From Paraburkholderia eburnea (GTDB lineage: Bacteria; Pseudomonadota; Gammaproteobacteria; Burkholderiales; Burkholderiaceae), in assembly GCF_002917095.1 (NCBI RefSeq), contig NZ_PQGA01000018.1, positions 1 through 64,000 on the forward strand: 64,000 nt of DNA, written 5' to 3'. The notes beneath the pieces were generated by a model. It saw only the letters and a program-made list of their open reading frames with translations, was not told the origin of the DNA and searched no databases. This document shows, one piece after another, positions 33,344 through 41,565 of this stretch (the first letter of the stretch is position 1; each line of letters opens with the position of its first letter). The position numbers were made by a program, and so were the translations under genes.

Positions 33344-34084
33344 ATGGAAAAAATCGACCACATCCTGATCGTCGACGACGATCGTGGCATCCGCGAACTC
33401 ATCGCGGATTACCTCGAAAAGAACGGCATCCGCGTGTCGCTCGCCGCCAATGGCCGCGAGATGCGCGCGGCGCTTGAGAACGGCGCGCCGGACCTGATCG
33501 TGCTCGACCTGATGATGCCCGGCGAGGACGGCCTCGTGCTGTGCCGCGACCTGCGCGCAAGCCGTTTTCGCGCAGTGCCGGTGCTCATGCTCACGGCGCG
33601 CAGCGAGGAAACCGATCGTATCGTCGGCCTCGAAATGGGCGCCGACGACTATCTTTCCAAACCCTTCGCCGTGCGCGAACTGCTCGCGCGCATCCGCTCG
33701 GTGCTGCGTCGCACGCGCATGCTGCCGCCCGGCATGCAGGTCACGGAAACGGCGCCGATGCTCGGCTTCGGCGAATGGCGCCTGGACACCACGGCGCGTC
33801 ATCTGCTCGACGAGGAAGGCACGCTCGTGGCCCTCTCCGGCGCGGAATACCGCCTGCTGCGCGTGTTTCTCGACAACCCGCAGCGCGTGCTCACGCGCGA
33901 TCAGTTGCTCAACCTCACGCAGGGGCGCCAGGCGGATGCGTTCGACCGCTCCATCGACCTGCTGGTGAGCCGCCTGCGCCAGCGACTGCGCGACGGCGCA
34001 CGCGAGCCGCGCTATATCAAGACGCTGCGCAACGAGGGCTATGTGTTTTCGGCGACGGTGAGCGCGGTCGAGGGTGCGCCATGA
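33344..34084 (+). CDS. OmpR-family response regulator
   Basis: A 246-aa regulator. The receiver (about 5-122) has DDD at 11-13, phospho-acceptor Asp55 (LIVLDLMMPG) and KPF. The winged-helix effector (about 145-240) contains LSGAEYRLLRVFLDNPQRVLTRDQLL and VSRLRQRL. The stop overlaps the start of the kinase gene (ATGA, 34081-34084). Confidence 0.92.
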   Translation: MEKIDHILIVDDDRGIRELIADYLEKNGIRVSLAANGREMRAALENGAPDLIVLDLMMPGEDGLVLCRDLRASRFRAVPVLMLTARSEETDRIVGLEMGADDYLSKPFAVRELLARIRSVLRRTRMLPPGMQVTETAPMLGFGEWRLDTTARHLLDEEGTLVALSGAEYRLLRVFLDNPQRVLTRDQLLNLTQGRQADAFDRSIDLLVSRLRQRLRDGAREPRYIKTLRNEGYVFSATVSAVEGAP

Positions 34085-35445
34085 ATGCCGCGACTCACGC
34101 TGCGCCGACGGCTGCCATGAGCGAAGGCGCGGCGCGTCATCTATTGCGCTGGCCTCGCACGCTATTCGCACGGCTCGCGTTGATCCTCTGCATTGGCCTC
34201 GCGCTTGCGCAGACCCTGTCGGTCTGGCTCACGCTTACCGAGCGCGACGAAACCACGGCCAACATGATGATGGATTACGTTGAACGCGAAGTGGCCAGCT
34301 CCGTGGCGCTGCTCGACAATCTGCCGCCCGCCGAACGCGCTGCCTGGCTGCCCAGACTCGCGCGGCGCAGCTACATGTTCGTGCTGGGCGAGGGCGTGCG
34401 CGGCGTCGCGCCCGACGCGCAATTGTCGATGCGCTACGAGGCGGCGATTTCGAAGGGCATCGGCAAGCATTACGCGATGACGGCCAACGCGATTCCTGGC
34501 AATAGTGAGCACTTCCAGGTGCATCTGCGCCTGAGCGACGGCACGCCGCTCACGATCGACGTGCGGCCGCAGCATGCGCTGCCGCTCTCGCGCTGGCTGC
34601 CGCTGGTGCTGGCCGGGCAACTGATCGTGCTGGCGGTCTGCTGCTGGCTTGCGGTGCGCGTGGCGACGCGGCCGCTGAAGGTGCTTGCCAAGGCCGCCGA
34701 TACCCTGGGCCCGGACCTCAAGGCCGAGCATCTGGACGAAAGTGGCCCGTCCGAAGTCGCGCGCGCCGCCCGCGCATTCAACGCGATGCAGGCGCGTATC
34801 GCCGGTTATATGGCCGAGCGCATGCAGATTCTCGCGTCGATCTCGCACGACCTGCAGACGCCGATCACGCGTATGCGCCTGCGTGTCGATGTGATGGACG
34901 ACGACACTCAGGGCGCGCGGCTGCGGCAGGACTTGCAGGAGATGGAGCAACTCGTGAAGGAGGGCGTCGCCTACGCGCGCACGCTGCATGGCGCGGCCGA
35001 AGTGCCGGTTCGGCTCGACCTGGACTCGATGCTCGACAGCATCGTGTGCGATTACATCGATGCGGGCAGCGACGTGCGCTACGACACGCGCGCGCCGCTG
35101 GCCGTGGTGACGCGCGCCCAGGCGCTCAAGCGCATCGTCGGCAACTTTGTCGATAACGCGCTGAAGTTCGCGGGGGCGGCGGAGATCGCCGTGGTCAAGG
35201 GACCGGGCGATGGCGAGGTGACGATTTCGGTGATGGATCGCGGGCCCGGCATTCCCGAAGAATCGCTCGAAGCCGTGTTCGAGCCGTTCTACCGGCTCGA
35301 AACGTCGCGCAATCGCGGCACGGGCGGCACGGGCCTTGGACTGGCGATCGCGCGGCAACTGGCCGTGGCGATGGGCGCGCGGCTGTCGCTGCACAACCGT
35401 CCCGGCGGCGGCCTGGAAGCGCGACTCGTGCTGCAGCGCGCTTAA
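34081..35445 (+). CDS. EnvZ-like sensor histidine kinase
   Basis: A 454-aa membrane kinase. TM1 is at about 28-50 and a periplasmic domain runs to about 172. TM2 is at about 173-193, followed by HAMP (RPLKVLAKAADTLG). HisKA has phospho-acceptor His256 (SISHDLQTPITRM), then the N box NFVDNALKF, G1 DRGPGIP and G2 GTGLGLAIA. It is translationally coupled to the OmpR-type regulator; the layout fits an envelope or osmotic-type stress system. An upstream in-frame extension is rejected as it overlaps the regulator in another phase. Confidence 0.92.
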   Translation: MNAATHAAPTAAMSEGAARHLLRWPRTLFARLALILCIGLALAQTLSVWLTLTERDETTANMMMDYVEREVASSVALLDNLPPAERAAWLPRLARRSYMFVLGEGVRGVAPDAQLSMRYEAAISKGIGKHYAMTANAIPGNSEHFQVHLRLSDGTPLTIDVRPQHALPLSRWLPLVLAGQLIVLAVCCWLAVRVATRPLKVLAKAADTLGPDLKAEHLDESGPSEVARAARAFNAMQARIAGYMAERMQILASISHDLQTPITRMRLRVDVMDDDTQGARLRQDLQEMEQLVKEGVAYARTLHGAAEVPVRLDLDSMLDSIVCDYIDAGSDVRYDTRAPLAVVTRAQALKRIVGNFVDNALKFAGAAEIAVVKGPGDGEVTISVMDRGPGIPEESLEAVFEPFYRLETSRNRGTGGTGLGLAIARQLAVAMGARLSLHNRPGGGLEARLVLQRA

Positions 35446-35472
35446 GCCGTCGATCACCGCCGACCGGCTTTC

Positions 35473-35814
35473 TTAAGCCGGGGTCGTCACGCAGGCCCAG
35501 ATCAATCCTTCTCGCTCGCACGCCGGATAAACCGTGGCGTCGTTGGCGCTCATGCAGCGCGGCGACGCCACCGTCAGCATCCGCACCTGCTGGCCGTTCA
35601 CATCGAAGCGCCAGCCGTGCGAGGGGCAGGTGAGCAGACCGCCGTTCACGCTGCCGCCCGAAAGCGGATCGCCGCGATGTGGACAGCGGTCGTCCCAGAC
35701 GTGGATGTCGCCTTCGCCGTCGCGCCAGACGACCAGTCGCGCGGCGCCGAGCGTCACGGCGCGCGTCGTGCAGGCAGCCACCTCGTCGCTCGCGCAGATC
35801 GCCGACCAGTCCAT
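35473..35814 (-). CDS. small Rieske [2Fe-2S] protein
   Basis: A 113-aa soluble Rieske ferredoxin-like protein. Cluster motifs are CPHRGDPLSGG and CPSHGWRFD, with two Cys and two His correctly spaced. It could be a stand-alone ferredoxin for an oxygenase (HcaC/NirD-like). The ATG at 35814 fits the family N-terminus (MDWSAICASDEV); an in-frame ATG at 35868 is the alternative. It lies alone between the kinase and the MocR gene, with no oxygenase adjacent. Confidence 0.8.
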   Translation of the reverse strand: MDWSAICASDEVAACTTRAVTLGAARLVVWRDGEGDIHVWDDRCPHRGDPLSGGSVNGGLLTCPSHGWRFDVNGQQVRMLTVASPRCMSANDATVYPACEREGLIWACVTTPA

Positions 35815-35945
35815 CGCGTCTTCTTCAAACTGCCGTACAGCGCTCGCGCTCCGTCCCGAAAGTGGCATACCTGTCGATCCATTCAGAAAGCATCAAAAAA
35901 ACCTATCTTACGGCATCGACGGACGATCTGGGGACAGCGCTGGGT

Positions 35946-37388
35946 TTAGGTCGCCGGCACCCGCACGGCGGGATCGGCGAGCAGCTTGCCGAGCGTGCGC
36001 ATCGCGGCCTCGATGGTTTCACTCCATGGATGGCCGAAGTTCAGGCGAATGCAGTTGCGAAAGCCGTGTTCCGGCGAAAAGATCGGGCCCGGCGCGAGAC
36101 TCACGCCGCTTGCGATGGCGAGCCGGTGCAAGGCCATCGCGTCGATCGCCTCGGGCAATTCGAGCCATACGAAATAGCCGCCGCCCGGCCGCGCGTAGCG
36201 CACGCCGCGCGGCAACCAGCGCCGGATGGCGCGCTCCATTTCGCCGAGTTGCGCGCGTAGCGCCGCGCGCACCTTGCGCAGATGGCGGTCGTAGCTGCCG
36301 TGCTGCAGGTAATCGGCCATGCCCGCCTGCACGGGAATGCTCGCCGAGAGCGTGGACATGAGCTTGAGCCGCTGCACCTTCTGCGCGTAGCGTCCCGCTG
36401 CGGTCCAGCCGATGCGGTAACCCGGCGCCAGCGTCTTCGAAAACGAACTGCAGTGCATGACGAGCCCATGCGTATCGAAGGCGAGCGCGGGCAGCGGATA
36501 GTCGGACTCGAAATGCAGCTCGCCATAGACATCGTCTTCGATGAGCGGCACGCCGTGACGTGCGAGCAGATCGACGAGCGCACGCTTTTTCTCGACGCTG
36601 AGCGTCACGCCGGTGGGATTCTGGAAATTGGTCATGAACCAGCAGGCGCGAATCGGATGACGCTCCAGCGCAGCGGCGAGTGCATCGAGATCGAGGCCCG
36701 TGACGGGATCGACGCGAATCGGCACTGCGCGCAGATCGAGCCGTTCGATGGCCTGCAAGGCCGCATAAAAGCCCGGCGATTCCACGGCCACGCAGTCGCC
36801 GGGCCGCGTGACGGCCATCAGGCAGAGATTGAGCGCTTCCAGCGCGCCATTGGTCACGACGATTTCGTCCATGGGCTGGGCAATGCCCATTCCCATGTAA
36901 CGCAGCGCGATCTGCTGACGCAGTGCCTCGTTGCCGGGCGGCAGATCGACGACCGTGCTCCATGGATTGAGATTGCGCGACGCGGTGGCCAGCGATTTCG
37001 CAAGCCTCTCCAGCGGGAAAAGTTGTGGCGAGGGAAATGCGGAGCCGAGCGGCACGATATCGGGTTCGCGCGCGGCATCGAGCACCGAAAACACGAGATC
37101 GCTGATATCGACCTTGCCCGCGCTGGCGAGCAGCGTGCGCTCCACTGCCGTGCCAACTGTTTGACCGGCGGTTACACCCGCGCCAGGCGCGACGTAATAG
37201 CCCGAACGCTCCTGCGCGCGCACGAGCCCCCATTCTTCGAGCAGGTAATAGGCGCGCGTGGCCGTGGCCTGGCTTACGCCGTGTTGCGCGATCACGTGGC
37301 GCAAGGACGGCATGCGCGCGCCCACGGGAATGCTGCCGGAGCGGATCTCTTCGGCCATGGTGTGCGCGAGGGTTTCGTAGCGATGCAT
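35946..37388 (-). CDS. MocR-type regulator (GntR HTH fused to aminotransferase)
   Basis: A 480-aa fusion. The N-terminal GntR winged helix (about 1-75) contains MPSLRHVIAQHGVSQATATRAYYLLEEWG; the C-terminal region is a fold-type I PLP domain (about 110-470). The PLP lysine lies in SSFSKTLAPGYRIGW, and the conserved NPTG and DDVYGEL segments are visible. MocR proteins are mostly PLP-sensing transcription factors acting on a divergent gene. Here the divergent space holds only a candidate small transcript (37557-37730). Confidence 0.88.
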   Translation of the reverse strand: MHRYETLAHTMAEEIRSGSIPVGARMPSLRHVIAQHGVSQATATRAYYLLEEWGLVRAQERSGYYVAPGAGVTAGQTVGTAVERTLLASAGKVDISDLVFSVLDAAREPDIVPLGSAFPSPQLFPLERLAKSLATASRNLNPWSTVVDLPPGNEALRQQIALRYMGMGIAQPMDEIVVTNGALEALNLCLMAVTRPGDCVAVESPGFYAALQAIERLDLRAVPIRVDPVTGLDLDALAAALERHPIRACWFMTNFQNPTGVTLSVEKKRALVDLLARHGVPLIEDDVYGELHFESDYPLPALAFDTHGLVMHCSSFSKTLAPGYRIGWTAAGRYAQKVQRLKLMSTLSASIPVQAGMADYLQHGSYDRHLRKVRAALRAQLGEMERAIRRWLPRGVRYARPGGGYFVWLELPEAIDAMALHRLAIASGVSLAPGPIFSPEHGFRNCIRLNFGHPWSETIEAAMRTLGKLLADPAVRVPAT

Positions 37389-37442
37389 CGTTGGCGAGGC
37401 GATAAAACCTGCATCCTACGATGGTGCGTGCAAATCTGCTAT

Positions 37443-37475
37443 GGAATCCTCATGTCCGGACCATGTCTGGATTCC
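37443..37475. promoter_or_regulatory. nested palindrome upstream of the MocR gene
   Basis: GGAATCC and GGATTCC (37443-37449 / 37469-37475) enclose a perfect 8-bp palindrome GTCCGGAC (37454-37461). Position 55 bases before the MocR start suits an operator, possibly shared with the plus-strand small transcript. Confidence 0.5.
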
Positions 37476-37556
37476 TTGAACGTGCGACATTTTGCGCGCT
37501 GCTGCGATGGCGGTGCGTGCAACTGCTTCTATACGTTGCATCGGCCAGCTTGAATA

Positions 37557-37646
37557 ATGACGCCAGTGCCCGATGCTTCTTACATCCAATTCGACGACAT
37601 CGGGCATCAGGATTACTGCGCGAGTGCCTGGGTCATCACCCCTTAA
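37557..37646 (+). CDS. candidate 29-aa peptide on a terminator-ended small transcript
   Basis: Short frame from ATG 37557 to TAA 37646 encoding 29 aa beginning MTPVPDASYIQFDDIG and containing DYCAS and AWVITP near the end. Within it a perfect 9-bp inverted repeat (TGCCCGATG / CATCGGGCA, 37567-37606) could fold the RNA. A strong terminator on the same strand follows 50 bases later, and no other plus-strand gene ends there. The weak point is the absence of a clear ribosome-binding site; it may instead be a non-coding RNA. Confidence 0.4.
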   Translation: MTPVPDASYIQFDDIGHQDYCASAWVITP

Positions 37647-37697
37647 AACCCGCAGAGCTTGCAGCCCTTTCTTTTGCCTGTGGCGTGGCAAGCACTC

Positions 37698-37730
37698 AGC
37701 CCCGGCGTGTCGACGCGCCGGGGCTTTTTT
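37698..37730 (+). terminator. strong rho-independent terminator on the plus strand
   Basis: 10-bp GC-rich stem AGCCCCGGCG / CGCCGGGGCT, 8-base loop, six T. The flanking genes are both on the minus strand, so this terminator points to an unannotated plus-strand transcript. Confidence 0.9.
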
Positions 37731-37765
37731 ACGTCGATTTGAAGCGGAATTCGCATTGGGACGCT

Positions 37766-38770
37766 TCATTCCGGTGCGCCGGCCGTTCTGGTCGAAGGCT
37801 TCCGGCCGCGCGTGGCGGTTGTGGGCGCGGTTTGCGGGGATCGCGCCGCCTCGCGCGGCGATATCATTTGTCGCCCGCGATGGCGAATTTCCTTGCTGAA
37901 TTCGAGGCAAGTCTGCGTCATGAGATCGGTCGAGCGATAGACCATATAGACGTCGTAATCCGGTAACTCTTCGCGGATCGGCAGCGGTTTGAGCGCATTG
38001 GGATTGAGTGCGAGCGGGCCCACGTCGCCATAAAACACGAAATCCGACCAGACGCTGATGAGATCCGTACGCGTGGCCAGTTGCAGACCGAGCAGATTCG
38101 AGCTGCTTTGCACGACGTCGCGTGGCATTTCCAGGCGATGCAAGCGCATCAGGCTTGCGAGCGGACTGCCGGGATCGTCGAGCGGATCCAGCGTGAGCCA
38201 TTGCGCCTCGGCTAGCGCACGGACGCGCGTGACGCCTCCAAGCGGGTGGCCCGGACGCGCCGCCACGATCATGCCCACGGAAAAGAGCGGTTCCCACTGG
38301 AACGCGCTGGTGCCGGGGCCGCTATTGGTGGAAATGAGCGCGACATCAAGATGGCCTTCGCGTAGCCCTTCGAGAATTTGTTGCGGACGCAACTCATACG
38401 CGCGGATCGCGACGGACGGAAAGCGCATGCGAAACGCGGCGATGGCTTCGGGCAGCGGGCCGCTGGAGGCCACGGCCGAAAAGCCGATGTTCAGTTGCGC
38501 CTCGGCGTGACCACGCATCGACTCGATGTCTTCCAGCGCGTGACGCAATTCGTGTTCGACGACGCTCGCGCGTTTGACGAGTGCGCGCCCGTAGTTCGTG
38601 AGGCTCACGCCGCGTACGGAGCGCGAGATCAGCGTGACGCCCAGCTCGCGCTCGAGTTCGGCGACCGCCTTGGAAAGCGCGGGCTGCGAGACGTGCATGC
38701 TGCGCGACGCCTCATGCATGCTGCCGTGCTGCGCGAGCGCGAGCAGCACACGCAACTGGTGGAGTTTCAT
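37766..38770 (-). CDS. LysR-family regulator
   Basis: A 334-aa LTTR of the GbpR/CbsR-like group. HTH: MKLHQLRVLLALAQHGSMHEASRSMHVSQPALSKAVAELE; the effector domain runs to about 295 and a basic Ser/Thr/Arg tail follows. The ATG at 38770 is the family start; longer frames are not supported. It is divergent from a porin gene at 39062, its likely target. Confidence 0.88.
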   Translation of the reverse strand: MKLHQLRVLLALAQHGSMHEASRSMHVSQPALSKAVAELERELGVTLISRSVRGVSLTNYGRALVKRASVVEHELRHALEDIESMRGHAEAQLNIGFSAVASSGPLPEAIAAFRMRFPSVAIRAYELRPQQILEGLREGHLDVALISTNSGPGTSAFQWEPLFSVGMIVAARPGHPLGGVTRVRALAEAQWLTLDPLDDPGSPLASLMRLHRLEMPRDVVQSSSNLLGLQLATRTDLISVWSDFVFYGDVGPLALNPNALKPLPIREELPDYDVYMVYRSTDLMTQTCLEFSKEIRHRGRQMISPREAARSPQTAPTTATRGRKPSTRTAGAPE

Positions 38771-38867
38771 CGGATCGGGTCCTCGAGGCGGGGAAGCGAC
38801 GATGATTCTACCGGGCAGCGTGCGAAAAACGTGAGCGGCAGCCGCGCATACCCAACCTCCCTCCAAA

Positions 38868-38881
38868 CAAACCCTGGTTTG
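38868..38881. promoter_or_regulatory. palindrome in the lysR/porin gap
   Basis: CAAACC-CT-GGTTTG, a perfect 6-bp-arm palindrome midway in the divergent gap, is a candidate LysR binding site. Confidence 0.4.
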
Positions 38882-39061
38882 ACCCGTCCGGTGTTGCGTG
38901 TTGCCGATTTGTGCTGCCGGTGCGCATTTTTGGCCTTCTACATTGCCCTCGAAGCGCGATGCCGCGCTGACGCACCGATCCGCCGGGTCTCGCGCGCATG
39001 CGACAGATAGGTACAGGCATGTCGTGGACTTCCACTCACGCTAAATTCGATTCAAAAAACG

Positions 39062-40273
39062 ATGAACAATAAATTGACCGGCCAGGCATTAGCCATTCTT
39101 TTCATGGGCATATCGGGTGGCGCGTGGGCGCAAAGCAGCGTCACGCTCTACGGCACCGTGGATGCGGGCCTGATCTATTCGACCAACCAGCAGACGACGA
39201 ATGCCGACGGCTCCGTTCACGGCGGCCACGCCGTGCAGATGAGCGGCGGCAATCTCGTGCCGTCGCGCTGGGGCTTGATGGGCAGCGAAGATCTGGGCGG
39301 CGGCCTCAAGGCGAGTTTCGACCTGGAAAACCAGTTCCTCACCGGCACGGGCGCGATGCTGCAAAGCGGCTCGCTGTTCAATCGTCAGGCGTGGGTCGCG
39401 CTGGGCGACGAGCGTTACGGCACGCTCTCCGCTGGGCGCCAGTACGATTCGTATTCGGATTTTCTCGGCGTCTACGCTTCGAGCAACAATTGGGCGACGC
39501 TGTACGGCTCGCATTTCGGTGACATCGACAACCTGAACGAAGCGTTCAACTTCAATAACGCGCTCAAGTTCACCAGTGCGAATTTCGGCGGCTTTACATT
39601 TGGCGGCACGTTCAGCTTTGGCGGCCAGGCCGGCGACTTCGCGGCGAAGCGTGGCTATGCGCTTGCCGCGGCCTTCAATCAGGGACCGTTCTCGCTGAGC
39701 GCCGGTTATCTGTCGCTGAACCAGCCGCTCGATGCGGCGTTGGGCAGTTCGAGCGGTTATATCGGCGATCTGGCTTGCTCCAATACGGATGCCTCCTATT
39801 GCCAGTTGCAGAACGCGTCCTCGATGAAGGCGTGGGGCGCTGGTGGCTCCGTCGTCATCGACAAGGCGACGGTGGCCGTGGTCTATACGCACACGCGCCT
39901 GGAAAACAGCCAGTATTTTGCGAGCGGCGCGAATCCTGCCGGGTCCGACGTGTCGTTCGATATCGCCGAACTGAACGCCGTGTACACGGTGACGCCCGCA
40001 TGGACCATTGGCGCAGCCTATATCTTCAACGATGCGAAAGTCAGCGGGGGCAGCTCGACGCGCTTTCATCAGATCAACCTCGGCACGAACTATTCGCTCT
40101 CGAAGCAAACGGCGCTCTATGCGGTGGCGATTGCGCAGAAGTCCTCGGGCGCGGGGCTTGGCATCGATGCGCAAACCGGCGCGAGCGTGAATTACGCGCA
40201 GATTCCGAATCTCGTCAACAGCAATTCCGATCGACAACTGGCCATCATGGCCGGTATCCGGATGAACTTTTAA
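39062..40273 (+). CDS. outer-membrane porin, OmpC/Porin_4 type
   Basis: A 403-aa general porin. The signal peptide ends GGAWA before QSSVTLYGTVDAGL. It has the conserved SRWGLMGSEDLGGGLKA segment, alternating strands, and a terminal Phe (GIRMNF). Divergent from a LysR gene. Homologous to the porin at 5566 but clearly divergent, so not a recent duplication. Confidence 0.9.
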   Translation: MNNKLTGQALAILFMGISGGAWAQSSVTLYGTVDAGLIYSTNQQTTNADGSVHGGHAVQMSGGNLVPSRWGLMGSEDLGGGLKASFDLENQFLTGTGAMLQSGSLFNRQAWVALGDERYGTLSAGRQYDSYSDFLGVYASSNNWATLYGSHFGDIDNLNEAFNFNNALKFTSANFGGFTFGGTFSFGGQAGDFAAKRGYALAAAFNQGPFSLSAGYLSLNQPLDAALGSSSGYIGDLACSNTDASYCQLQNASSMKAWGAGGSVVIDKATVAVVYTHTRLENSQYFASGANPAGSDVSFDIAELNAVYTVTPAWTIGAAYIFNDAKVSGGSSTRFHQINLGTNYSLSKQTALYAVAIAQKSSGAGLGIDAQTGASVNYAQIPNLVNSNSDRQLAIMAGIRMNF

Positions 40274-40336
40274 CGCCGCCGTTTCGAAAGCATGCACGCA
40301 ATGACAGCGATCCATCGGGCGGGTGCGGGAAGCGAC

Positions 40337-40999
40337 ATGAGCCGCGACGAGCTAGGCATCATGCACAGCATTACGGGCAGGATGAACGGGTTCCTGTATC
40401 GGCAACTCAACGACGCGACCTATACGGTCGTTTATGCAACGCCTTCAGTTGCCGCGCTTACAGGTTATCCGGCGTCCGATTTCATTCATAACGCCGTGCG
40501 TACCTTGCCCTCGTTGACCGAACCGGAAGACGAAGTCTATGTGCTCGACGTCGTGCAAAAAGCGCTCGCAAAGCGCGAATCCTGGACGATCGACTATCGC
40601 ATCCGGCCCGCGCGCGGCGAGCCGATCTGGGTGCGCGAAGTCGGCGGCGGGGTGTACGCGGAGACGGGCGAACTGCGCTTTCTCGAAGGGCTGGTGATCG
40701 AAGTGCAGGGCGAGCGCGCCGCCCAGCTGGCGGCGCAGCAGCGCCTCTCGGCAATGACCGCCGCCACCAATCCGATTCTCGCGGATGTCGATGAAATCCT
40801 CAGGACGATCCGAACGCTGTCGATTCTCTCCTTCAACGCACGGGTCGAAGCGGCGCGTGCGGGCGATGCCGGGCGTGGCTTCACCGTGGTTGCCTCGGAG
40901 ATGAAGCGGCTCGCCGACGACACCGACAAACTCGCGAAACGCATTTCCGAACGCGTGAAAGTGGCGCGTCAGGTGCTTGCCGGCCCCGTCTCCGGCTAG
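40337..40999 (+). CDS. soluble PAS mini-chemoreceptor
   Basis: A 220-aa cytoplasmic protein with one PAS domain (about 15-125: YTVVYATPSVAALTGYPASDF, IDYRIRPARGEPIWVREV). It is followed by a very short methyl-accepting signalling segment (RTLSILSFNARVEAARAGDAGRGFTVVASEMKRLADDT). It lacks membrane segments and most of the adaptation helices of normal MCPs (500+ aa). The start at 40337 has GGGAAG upstream; earlier in-frame ATGs at 40292 and 40301 lack one. May act as an energy or redox input to chemotaxis or a related pathway. Confidence 0.75.
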   Translation: MSRDELGIMHSITGRMNGFLYRQLNDATYTVVYATPSVAALTGYPASDFIHNAVRTLPSLTEPEDEVYVLDVVQKALAKRESWTIDYRIRPARGEPIWVREVGGGVYAETGELRFLEGLVIEVQGERAAQLAAQQRLSAMTAATNPILADVDEILRTIRTLSILSFNARVEAARAGDAGRGFTVVASEMKRLADDTDKLAKRISERVKVARQVLAGPVSG

Positions 41000-41113
41000 G
41001 CGGGGTGCGCGAGTCGTGATTTTCCCTGGCGTCACGACACCTTGCCAATCTGTGCTGACGCTCGCGGTTTTTGGGCACTTAAAGTCGTTCAAACCTGATC
41101 GGAGAGAGAGTCG

Positions 41114-41473
41114 ATGTACAGCATTAAACCTGACGAAAACGTGCCGGAAATGGAAGAGCTGGGCACGGTCGCCGACCTTGGCGCGACGATTCTGGAAGGC
41201 GAGGTGAAGGTGTTCGGCCGGCTCACGCACGGTTCACCGACATCGCCGGTGAGTGCCGGCTGGTTCGGCTGCACGCGGGGCCGCTTCGACATGGTCTATC
41301 CGTTCACGGAACAGGCGACGGTCGTTACAGGCGAAGTCACGCTGCGCAACGGCCTGACCGGCGAAGCCGTGCGTTATCGCGCGGGCGATAGCTGGTTCGT
41401 GCAGAAGGGCACGCCGGTGACGTGGGAGATTCATACCGGGCGCTTCGTCAAACATTACCTCGCGGTGGCCTGA
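41114..41473 (+). CDS. cupin-domain protein, first of two paralogs
   Basis: A 119-aa single-domain cupin (DUF861/EutQ-like). Core: FTEQATVVTGEVTLRNG and YRAGDSWFVQKGTPVTWEI. GGAGAGAGAG precedes the ATG. The paralog at 42907 shares the overall pattern (...YPFSEQATVVQGEVRLTDE... GDSWFVTKGT). The two flank the FAD oxidase gene. Metal-binding His residues of classical cupins are largely missing, so binding rather than catalysis is possible. Confidence 0.85.
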   Translation: MYSIKPDENVPEMEELGTVADLGATILEGEVKVFGRLTHGSPTSPVSAGWFGCTRGRFDMVYPFTEQATVVTGEVTLRNGLTGEAVRYRAGDSWFVQKGTPVTWEIHTGRFVKHYLAVA

Positions 41474-41565
41474 AGGCCGCCAAGGGCTGCACGGGAGTAC
41501 GCGTTGCGGCTCCGCTTGATTAACGACATACGCTTTGACGGTGCAATGCGCCAGCAGGATTTACG

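Noticed and set aside
33541..34080. N-terminal extension of the EnvZ-like kinase by 180 residues
   Set aside because: It overlaps the response regulator in another phase and is Arg/Ala-rich. The ATGA overlap at 34081 gives a natural start.
35443..35480. Hairpin AAGCCG ... CGGCTT after the kinase gene as a terminator
   Set aside because: Arms are short and the loop long, with no T run; too weak to list.
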